Part shown: piece after piece, positions 1 through 4,964 of the stretch
Layout: each line of letters starts with the position of its first letter
How positions within the stretch are numbered: position 1 is the stretch's first letter
Assembly (NCBI GenBank): GCA_946479075.1
Contig: CAMLDT010000196.1
Span: 1 to 6,574, forward strand
Source: an uncultured Polaromonas sp.
GTDB taxonomy: Bacteria > Pseudomonadota > Gammaproteobacteria > Burkholderiales > Burkholderiaceae
DNA length: 6,574 nucleotides
Direction: 5' to 3'
Made by a program: the position numbers and the translations under genes
The notes under the pieces: model-generated
What the model saw: the letters and a program-made list of their open reading frames with translations, nothing else
Told to the model about the DNA's origin: nothing
The model's database searches: none

Positions 1-1157
1 AGGTCATCGCGGGCAACCATGCGGACGAGTTCCCGCTGGTGGTCTGGCAGACCGGCTCCGGCACGCAGACCAACATGAATGTCAACGAGGTGCTGGCCAA
101 CCGCGCCAGCGAGATCCTCGGCGGCGAGCGCGGCGAAAGCCGGCTGGTGCACCCCAACGACGACGTGAACCGCAGCCAGTCGTCCAACGACGTGTTCCCG
201 ACCGCCATGCACGTGGCAGCGGTCGATGCAATCACCCACAAGCTGTTGCCGGCGATTGCCAAACTGCGCGCCACGCTGGCCGGCAAGGCCGTGGACTTTG
301 ACGGCATCGTGAAGATCGGCCGCACCCATTTGCAGGACGCCACGCCGCTGACCCTGGGCCAGGAGTTTTCGGGCTATGTCGCCCAGCTTGAACACGGTGA
401 AAAACATGTGCGTGCTGCTCTGCCCCACCTGTGCGAACTGGCACTGGGCGGCACCGCCGTCGGCACCGGCCTGAATGCGCCCAAAGGCTACGCCGAGCAG
501 GTGGCGGCCGAGCTGGCGCGCCTGACCGGCCTGCCTTTTGTGACCGCGCCCAACAAGTTCGAGGCCATGGCCTCTTGCGATGCGCTGGTGCATGCCCACG
601 GCGCGCTCAAGACGCTGGCCGCGAGCATGATGAAAATTGCCAACGACGTGCGCTGGCTGGCCAGCGGCCCGCGCAGCGGCATTGGCGAGTTGTCGATTCC
701 CGAGAACGAACCGGGCTCGTCCATCATGCCCGGCAAGGTGAACCCGACGCAGAGCGAGGCCGTGACCATGCTCTGCTGCCAGGTGTTTGGCAACGATGCG
801 GCCATCAATTTCGGTGGCGCCTCCGGCAACTTCGAGCTCAATGTGTTCCGGCCCATGATCGCCCACAACTTTTTGCAGAGCGTGCGTCTGCTGGCCGACG
901 GCATGGCGAGCTTCAACGACCATTGCGCGGCCGGCATAGCGCCGAACCGTGACCGCATTGCCGAGCTGGTGGACCGTTCGCTGATGCTGGTCACGGCGCT
1001 CAATACCCACATCGGTTACGACAAGGCGGCCTTCATTGCCAAGAAGGCGCACAAGGAGGGCAGCAGCCTGCGCGACGCGGCAGTGGCTTCGGGCCATGTC
1101 ACTGCCGAGCAGTTCGACCAGTGGGTGGTGCCAAAGAACATGACTGGGCGGTCATGA
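1..1157 (+). CDS. fumC: Class II fumarate hydratase (fumarase C), 5'-truncated by window edge
   Basis: Catalyses reversible hydration of fumarate to L-malate in the TCA cycle; class II enzymes are cytoplasmic, iron-independent homotetramers. The reading frame is open from base 3, with residues matching FumC before the first possible internal start (GTG at 39), so the true start lies upstream. By recalled alignment to E. coli FumC (467 residues) about 79 N-terminal residues are missing. Visible landmarks are [12 protein letters not shown] near the left edge, [34 protein letters not shown] with the His equivalent to E. coli His188 (bases 327-329), and the fumarase/aspartase signature [11 protein letters not shown] with the catalytic-loop Ser equivalent to Ser318 (bases 717-719). 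The C-terminus ends in MTGRS, a few residues shorter than E. coli, and its stop codon touches a repeat-like element. Aspartase and argininosuccinate lyase are excluded by the close full-length match to FumC. The downstream neighbour is convergent, so fumC ends its transcription unit here. Confidence 0.97.
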   Translation, partial: VIAGNHADEFPLVVWQTGSGTQTNMNVNEVLANRASEILGGERGESRLVHPNDDVNRSQSSNDVFPTAMHVAAVDAITHKLLPAIAKLRATLAGKAVDFDGIVKIGRTHLQDATPLTLGQEFSGYVAQLEHGEKHVRAALPHLCELALGGTAVGTGLNAPKGYAEQVAAELARLTGLPFVTAPNKFEAMASCDALVHAHGALKTLAASMMKIANDVRWLASGPRSGIGELSIPENEPGSSIMPGKVNPTQSEAVTMLCCQVFGNDAAINFGGASGNFELNVFRPMIAHNFLQSVRLLADGMASFNDHCAAGIAPNRDRIAELVDRSLMLVTALNTHIGYDKAAFIAKKAHKEGSSLRDAAVASGHVTAEQFDQWVVPKNMTGRS

Positions 1158-1218
1158 TTTGCTATTGAATTTATAGCTGTTTGCGCAGTGTGGACGGGGG
1201 CTACAGGCCGATTTGGCA
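1158..1218. repeat. Candidate dispersed intergenic repeat of Comamonadaceae type
   Basis: Starting right at the fumC stop codon is an AT-rich patch (TTTGCTATTGAATTTATAGC) that contrasts with the GC-rich genes. It holds an inverted repeat, GCTAT at 1161-1165 and ATAGC at 1173-1177, followed by CTGT (1177-1180) and ACAG (1203-1206) that could pair further, and then CAGGCCGATTTGG. From memory, the order GCTAT, AT-rich loop, ATAGCTG, GCGC, GGCTACAGGCC, ATTTGG resembles a short element scattered between genes in Polaromonas, Acidovorax and Rhodoferax genomes. The inverted repeat is seen directly. The repeat identity is recollection and could not be searched, and one copy in a window cannot prove dispersion. 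It encodes no protein. Confidence 0.45.
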
Positions 1219-1219
1219 T

Positions 1220-1243
1220 AAAAAAAGGGCCAGAAGGCCCTTT
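1220..1243 (-). terminator. Intrinsic terminator for the UPF0114 gene
   Basis: A GC stem GGGCC (1227-1231) and GGCCC (1236-1240) closes a four-base AGAA loop and extends by A:T pairs on both sides. Read on the minus strand it is followed by seven Ts (complement of 1220-1226), and it sits 22 bases past the stop codon of the minus-strand gene, as a rho-independent terminator should. On the plus strand only TTTCTGC follows, so it would serve fumC poorly. Confidence 0.8.
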
Positions 1244-1264
1244 CTGCTGCGCTCGGGTGCAGGT

Positions 1265-1873
1265 TCAGTGTTTCTGCGACCCGACGCCCGACATGATCTT
1301 GTCGGTGTAGGCGATGGCCAGGGCCGACAGCAGGAAGGTGATGTGGATGACCGTCTGCGCGATCAGCACCCGGTCGGTGTAGTTGTCGGCGTTGATGAAG
1401 GTTTTCAGCAGGTGGATGGAGCTGATGCCGATGATGGCAGTCGCCAGCTTGACCTTCAGCACCGAAGCATTCACATGGCTCAGCCACTCGGGCTGGTCAC
1501 GGTGGCCTTCCAGGTTCATGCGGCTGACAAAAGTCTCGTAGCCGCCGACGATCACCATGATCAGCAGGTTGGAGATCATGACGACGTCGATCAGCGCCAG
1601 CACCACCAGCATGATGACGGTTTCGTTCAGCGTGGTGACCGGGGCCGAGGTCTTGTAGCCGATGCTGGTGACCAGCGCCTGCAGGGCAGTCTGGCTGCCG
1701 AAAACGGCTTCGACCAAATGCAGTAACTCGACCAGAAAGTGAAAGACATACACGCCCTGTGCAACGATCAGGCCCACATACAACGGCAACTGCAGCCAAC
1801 GGCTGGCAAAGATGAAGTTGGGAATCGGGCGCAGCGGGGAGGCCTTGGGAGTGGCGGGCTTGAGGTCTGACAT
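1265..1873 (-). CDS. UPF0114/YqhA-family inner-membrane protein of unknown function
   Basis: A 202-residue integral membrane protein with about four hydrophobic segments (roughly residues 27-50, 86-110, 141-158 and 169-190). It resembles E. coli YqhA (UPF0114, TIGR00645-like): shared landmarks include ASRWLQLPLYVGL at 23-35, GGYETFVS at 110-117 and SSIHLLKTFI at 151-160, plus a C-terminal IHITFLLSA helix. The biochemical role of the family is unknown. Compared with YqhA (about 164 residues, recalled), this protein has a longer Pro-rich N-terminus and about 20 extra residues between the first two membrane segments (near 58-82). The ATG at 1873 is the only sensible start, since no Met precedes the conserved core otherwise. 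No Shine-Dalgarno is visible upstream on this strand (the bases are C-rich), so translation may be leaderless or SD-independent. It is divergent from acs across a 159-base gap and ends at a good terminator. Confidence 0.88.
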   Translation of the reverse strand: MSDLKPATPKASPLRPIPNFIFASRWLQLPLYVGLIVAQGVYVFHFLVELLHLVEAVFGSQTALQALVTSIGYKTSAPVTTLNETVIMLVVLALIDVVMISNLLIMVIVGGYETFVSRMNLEGHRDQPEWLSHVNASVLKVKLATAIIGISSIHLLKTFINADNYTDRVLIAQTVIHITFLLSALAIAYTDKIMSGVGSQKH

Positions 1874-2032
1874 GGATGGGGCGGAGGGTTTTGCGGGAGT
1901 GCGGATTGTAGGCTGGCTGTCCGCAGGGCACGATTTCGGGTTAAATTTGTAAGCTTCCAGCCAGTCAGTGGTCTGTAAGTGCTGAACCTGACATTAGCAC
2001 GCATCAATGACAACCCGAGGAGACAAGTCATC
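1874..2032. promoter_or_regulatory. Divergent promoter region between UPF0114 gene and acs
   Basis: This 159-base gap must carry the promoters of both flanking genes. A relatively AT-rich core (around 1933-1952, containing TTAAATTTGTAA) is bracketed by a 7-base inverted repeat, CTGGCTG at 1913-1919 and CAGCCAG at 1958-1964. That is a plausible operator or RNA hairpin, but the arms are short and 38 bases apart. On the minus strand a TACAAT hexamer (complement of 1905-1910) resembles a sigma-70 -10 box, without a convincing -35. I could not assign a clear promoter for acs, and no sigma-54 GG/GC pair was seen. The call rests on gene orientation rather than on motifs. Confidence 0.4.
2017..2023 (+). 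promoter_or_regulatory. Ribosome binding site fixing the acs start
   Basis: GAGGAGA lies about ten bases before the ATG at 2033. It sits downstream of the in-frame GTG at 1979, which has no such site, so it selects 2033 as the start and removes an 18-residue non-conserved N-terminal extension. Confidence 0.85.
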
Positions 2033-4030
2033 ATGAACGCGCCTTCATCTGCCATCGAGTCCACACTGGTTGAAAACCGGGTCTTCTTCCCCAACCCCGA
2101 GCTTGCCAAATCCGCCCGCATTTCGGGCATGGACGCCTACAACGCACTCTGCGCGGAAGCCGAGAAAGACTTCGAAGGCTTCTGGGCCCGGCTGGCGCGC
2201 GAGAACCTGAGCTGGAAAAAACCCTTCACCCAGACACTGGACGAGTCGAACGCGCCGTTCTACAAATGGTTTGCCGACGGTGAACTCAATGCCTCGTACA
2301 ACTGCCTGGACCGGCACCTCGGCACCGCCACCGAGAACAAGAAAGCCATCATCTTCGAAAGCGATGATGGCAAGGTGACCAACGTCACCTACAAGGAATT
2401 GCACGGCAAGGTCTGCCAGTTCGCCAATGCGCTCAAGGCCAAGGGCGTCAGGAAGGGTGACCGCGTCATCATCTACATGCCGATGACCGTGGAAGGTGTG
2501 GTGGCCATGCAGGCCTGCGCGCGCATAGGCGCGACCCATTCGGTGGTGTTCGGCGGCTTTTCCGCCAAGAGCCTGCAGGAGCGCATCCAGGACGCCGGTG
2601 CGGTCGCCGTCATCACCGCCAACTTCCAGTTGCGCGGCGGCAAGGAGCTGCCGCTCAAAGCCATCGTCGATGAAGGCATCGCCATGGGCGGCTGCGAGTC
2701 GATCAAAAACGTCATCGTCTACCAGCGCACGCCCACGCCCTGCAACATGGTCGCCGGTCGCGACAGCCTGATGCAGGACCTTGTTGCCGGGCAGCCGGCG
2801 ACCTGCGAGCCCGAATTCGTCGGCGCCGAACATCCGCTGTTCATCCTCTACACCTCCGGCTCCACCGGCAAACCCAAGGGTGTGCAGCACAGCACTGGCG
2901 GTTATCTGCTGTGGGCCAAGCTGACCATGGACTGGGCCTTCGACATCCAGCCCTCCGATGTGTTCTGGTGTACCGCTGACATTGGCTGGATCACCGGCCA
3001 CACCTATGTCGCTTACGGCCCGCTGGCCGCCGGCGCCACGCAGGTGATCTTCGAGGGCATCCCGACCTTCCCGAACGCCGGCCGTTTCTGGCAGATGATC
3101 GAAAAACACAAGGTCACGATTTTCTACACCGCGCCGACGGCGATCCGTTCGCTGATCAAGGCCGCAGAGGGCGACGAGAAAGTGCACCCGGCGCGTTCCG
3201 ACCTCAGCAGCCTGCGCATCCTCGGCTCAGTCGGCGAACCGATCAATCCAGAAGCCTGGATGTGGTACTACAAAAACGTCGGCGGCGAGCGCTGCCCGGT
3301 GGTGGACACCTTCTGGCAAACCGAAACTGGCGGCCACATGATCACGCCGCTGCCCGGTGCGACACCGCTGGTCCCCGGCAGCTGCACCTTGCCGTTGCCC
3401 GGCATCATGGCGGCCATCGTCGATGAAGTCGGCAAGGACGTGCCCAACGGCTCCGGTGGCATGCTGGTGGTCAAGCGGCCCTGGCCCTCGATGATCCGCA
3501 CCATCTGGAACGACCCCGAGCGTTTCAAGAAGAGTTATTTCCCCGAAGAGATGGGCGGCAAGTACTACCTGGCGGGCGACGGCGCGGTGCGCAGCACCGA
3601 CCGCGGCTACTTCCGCATCACCGGCCGCATCGACGACGTGCTCAATGTGTCCGGCCACCGCATGGGCACCATGGAAATCGAGTCCGCGCTGGTGTCGCAT
3701 TCGGCGCTGGTGGCTGAAGCCGCCGTGGTGGGGCGCCCCGACGACCTGACCGGCGAAGCCATCGTGGCTTTTGTGGTGCTCAAGCGCACACGTCCCACAG
3801 GCGATGAAGCCAAGGCGATTGCGAAGGAGTTGCGCGACTGGGTCGGCAAGGAGATCGGGCCGATTGCCAAACCGAAAGACATCCGCTTCGGCGACAACCT
3901 GCCCAAGACCCGCAGCGGCAAGATCATGCGACGTCTGCTGCGCGGCATTGCGAAAGGTGAAGCCATCACGCAAGACACCTCCACGCTTGAGAATCCGGCC
4001 ATTCTCGACCAGCTGTCTGAAAAGCAGTAG
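2033..4030 (+). CDS. acs: Acetyl-CoA synthetase (acetate--CoA ligase, AMP-forming)
   Basis: Activates acetate with ATP to acetyl-AMP, then transfers the acetyl group to CoA. This is the high-affinity cytoplasmic route for acetate assimilation. The 665-residue length is close to the E. coli enzyme (652). Motifs in order: the phosphate-binding loop [11 protein letters not shown] at 273-283; [12 protein letters not shown] from 314; FWQTETGG at 427-434, whose Trp428 corresponds to the residue that limits the acyl pocket to acetate (Trp414 in the Salmonella enzyme); AGD with Asp516 binding the ribose; [15 protein letters not shown] around 531-545, containing the domain hinge; and [11 protein letters not shown] near the C-terminus. 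Lys630 there matches the lysine acetylated by Pat-type enzymes and deacetylated by CobB/sirtuins in Salmonella (Lys609), so the same control is possible. The start at 2033 has GAGGAGA before it. Propionyl-CoA synthetase (PrpE) is less likely given the length and the intact Trp motif. It appears monocistronic and ends at a strong hairpin. Confidence 0.97.
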   Translation: MNAPSSAIESTLVENRVFFPNPELAKSARISGMDAYNALCAEAEKDFEGFWARLARENLSWKKPFTQTLDESNAPFYKWFADGELNASYNCLDRHLGTATENKKAIIFESDDGKVTNVTYKELHGKVCQFANALKAKGVRKGDRVIIYMPMTVEGVVAMQACARIGATHSVVFGGFSAKSLQERIQDAGAVAVITANFQLRGGKELPLKAIVDEGIAMGGCESIKNVIVYQRTPTPCNMVAGRDSLMQDLVAGQPATCEPEFVGAEHPLFILYTSGSTGKPKGVQHSTGGYLLWAKLTMDWAFDIQPSDVFWCTADIGWITGHTYVAYGPLAAGATQVIFEGIPTFPNAGRFWQMIEKHKVTIFYTAPTAIRSLIKAAEGDEKVHPARSDLSSLRILGSVGEPINPEAWMWYYKNVGGERCPVVDTFWQTETGGHMITPLPGATPLVPGSCTLPLPGIMAAIVDEVGKDVPNGSGGMLVVKRPWPSMIRTIWNDPERFKKSYFPEEMGGKYYLAGDGAVRSTDRGYFRITGRIDDVLNVSGHRMGTMEIESALVSHSALVAEAAVVGRPDDLTGEAIVAFVVLKRTRPTGDEAKAIAKELRDWVGKEIGPIAKPKDIRFGDNLPKTRSGKIMRRLLRGIAKGEAITQDTSTLENPAILDQLSEKQ

Positions 4031-4058
4031 CCGAGGCGCGCCAGCCGCGCTGGCCATG

Positions 4059-4087
4059 AAAAAAGCCCGCGAAAAGCGGGCTTTTTT
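4059..4087. terminator. Bidirectional intrinsic terminator between acs and the cytochrome c gene
   Basis: A perfect GC stem GCCCGC (4065-4070) and GCGGGC (4076-4081) encloses a GAAAA loop. It is flanked by six As on the left (4059-4064) and six Ts on the right (4082-4087), so each strand shows a stem followed by a U-tract. It lies 28 bases after the acs stop and 15 bases after the stop of the convergent cytochrome gene, and probably ends both transcripts. Confidence 0.92.
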
Positions 4088-4102
4088 GCGCGCGGGGCCA
4101 GC

Positions 4103-4417
4103 CTATTTCTGCGTCAGTACCCAGGCGGCCAGTTTCTTGGCTTCATCGGCATTGACCTGCGCATTGGCCGGCATGGGCACGGGCCCCCAGACGCCTGCGC
4201 CACCCTTCATGATCTTGGTGGCCAGTTTGTCCACAGCGTCTTTTTGACCGGCGTATTTGGCGGCCACGTCCTTGTATGAAGGACCGACCAGCTTGGTCGC
4301 CACGGCATGGCAGGCCATGCAGTTTTTGGCGGTCGCCAACTGCAGGTCGGCCATGGCCGGCGTGGAGGCCACCGCACCGGCGGCAAGGGTGGCGATCACC
4401 AAAAAGAGACGTTTCAT
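4103..4417 (-). CDS. Periplasmic class I cytochrome c, c551/c8 type
   Basis: A small mono-haem electron carrier. The 104-residue precursor begins with a Sec signal peptide (MKR, hydrophobic core, likely cleavage after AMA at residue 23), leaving about 81 residues, the size of Pseudomonas cytochrome c551. The haem site is CMACH at 33-37 (thioether Cys33 and Cys36, axial His37), and Met82 in PMPANAQ is the probable second axial ligand. LVGPSYKDVAAKYAGQ at 43-58 and the GVWGPVPMP segment at 75-83 closely resemble c551. GAGG (complement of 4424-4427) lies six bases before the ATG, supporting this start. In the family such proteins pass electrons to nitrite reductase, cytochrome c peroxidase or terminal oxidases. 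No partner gene lies nearby, so the actual acceptor is unknown and the symbol nirM is not justified. It converges with acs and is divergent from the Trp-rich gene. Confidence 0.94.
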   Translation of the reverse strand: MKRLFLVIATLAAGAVASTPAMADLQLATAKNCMACHAVATKLVGPSYKDVAAKYAGQKDAVDKLATKIMKGGAGVWGPVPMPANAQVNADEAKKLAAWVLTQK

Positions 4418-4524
4418 CGTTGACCTCGTGGGAAGAGTTTTGAAGTGTGGCTTCGGTTACATTCAATCAACGCAATTGTAGTGCGGTGAGTTGACCTTGC
4501 GCCCCGAGGGTTTTCCGCCGCCAC

Positions 4525-4529
4525 AGGAG
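4525..4529 (+). promoter_or_regulatory. Ribosome binding site fixing the start of the Trp-rich gene
   Basis: AGGAG lies six bases before the ATG at 4536. The longer in-frame alternative starting with TTG at 4491 has no such site and would put 15 polar, proline-containing residues in front of the first membrane segment. Confidence 0.85.
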
Positions 4530-4535
4530 TTTTTC

Positions 4536-4775
4536 ATGCTTTTTCTCATCATCGGTGTCATCGGCATCCTGCTCAAATACCTCGAAATCGGTTTCGTCGC
4601 CACGCTTGCCTGGTGGATGGTCCTGACGCCGTTTGCCCTGGCTGTGGCCTGGTGGTGGTGGGCGGACGCCAGCGGATATACCAAGCGCAAGGAAATGGAA
4701 AAAATGGACAAGCGCAAGCAGGACCGCATCGACAAGCAGCGTGATGCGATGGGGATGCTCAAAAAGAGGAAATAG
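4536..4775 (+). CDS. Small tryptophan-rich membrane protein (TIGR04438-like), function unknown
   Basis: A 79-residue protein of unknown function. Residues 1-12 and 18-41 are hydrophobic and probably form one or two membrane segments. Tryptophans cluster at 26-27 and in a run of four at 39-42, six in total, typical of aromatic belts at the membrane interface. From Tyr48 onward the chain is highly charged (KRKEMEKMDKRKQDRIDKQ), likely a cytoplasmic amphipathic or coiled-coil tail under the positive-inside rule. This architecture matches, from memory, the 'small Trp-rich protein' family TIGR04438, which I associate mainly with Burkholderiales; I could not search it. The ATG at 4536 is chosen because AGGAG precedes it by six bases. 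The gene is divergent from the cytochrome c gene with 118 bases between starts, and a terminator hairpin lies downstream. It appears to be transcribed alone. Confidence 0.85.
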   Translation: MLFLIIGVIGILLKYLEIGFVATLAWWMVLTPFALAVAWWWWADASGYTKRKEMEKMDKRKQDRIDKQRDAMGMLKKRK

Positions 4776-4912
4776 GGCCCCACGTCCGCTCACTGCGAGC
4801 CTGCGGCAGCTCTCTGCCCCTTGCACTGGAAAAGGGGGCGCTCCGCCTGCGGACTGGCAAAGCCGGATCCGTGGCGCCTGCTTGAACAAGAGCCGTTCGC
4901 TGCGCTCCGGCC
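4776..4912. repeat. Palindrome-rich non-coding spacer, possible dispersed repeat
   Basis: Between the Trp-rich gene and the ilvD terminator is a spacer packed with short inverted repeats. CCCCTT (4817-4822) pairs with AAGGGG (4832-4837); TCCGC (4842-4846) pairs with GCGGA (4849-4853); GCAG (4806-4809) pairs with CTGC (4813-4816); CGGATCCG (4864-4871) is self-complementary. No ORF here has a ribosome binding site or recognisable product. The style resembles GC-rich intergenic repeats seen in Comamonadaceae genomes, but this is a recollection without a search, and the window contains no second copy. Confidence 0.4.
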
Positions 4913-4948
4913 AAAAAAAAGCCCCTGCAGTTCTGCAGGGGCTTTTTT
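4913..4948. terminator. Bidirectional intrinsic terminator between Trp-rich gene and ilvD
   Basis: A perfect 10-base arm GCCCCTGCAG (4921-4930) pairs with CTGCAGGGGC (4933-4942); sterically this is probably a 9-bp stem with a GTTC loop. Eight As precede it (4913-4920) and six Ts follow (4943-4948), so both strands have a stem plus U-tract. It lies 16 bases beyond the ilvD stop codon and well downstream of the Trp-rich gene, and can end both transcripts. Confidence 0.92.
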
Positions 4949-4964
4949 CATGGGGCTGAGGCCC

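Noticed and set aside
1181..1726. 181-residue plus-strand open frame over the UPF0114 gene
   Set aside because: The translation is a His/Asp/Gln-rich shadow of the membrane protein's hydrophobic codons. It starts inside the repeat and terminator region and has no ribosome binding site.
1979..2032. Upstream GTG start for acs adding 18 residues
   Set aside because: There is no ribosome binding site before 1979, the added residues are not typical of Acs, and GAGGAGA sits directly ahead of the ATG at 2033.
2045..4057. Long open frames antisense to acs (2045-3187 and 3227-4057, minus)
   Set aside because: Their products are low-complexity, rich in Gly, Ala, Arg, His and Asp, and match no family I know. 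They mirror the codon structure of a GC-rich acs gene, which is a strong real gene on the plus strand.
4455..4475. Possible FNR/ANR box upstream of the cytochrome c gene (TTGATTGAATGTAA on the minus strand)
   Set aside because: Only the left half-site TTGAT fits; the right half TGTAA differs from ATCAA at three of five positions. It is not enough to claim oxygen-responsive control, although related c551 genes are ANR-regulated.
4420..4480. Sigma-70 promoters in the cytochrome/Trp-rich divergent gap (TTGAAG-16-TTCAAT on plus; TACAAT on minus)
   Set aside because: Each has at most one decent hexamer with a weak partner. Such matches are expected by chance, so I did not annotate them as promoters.
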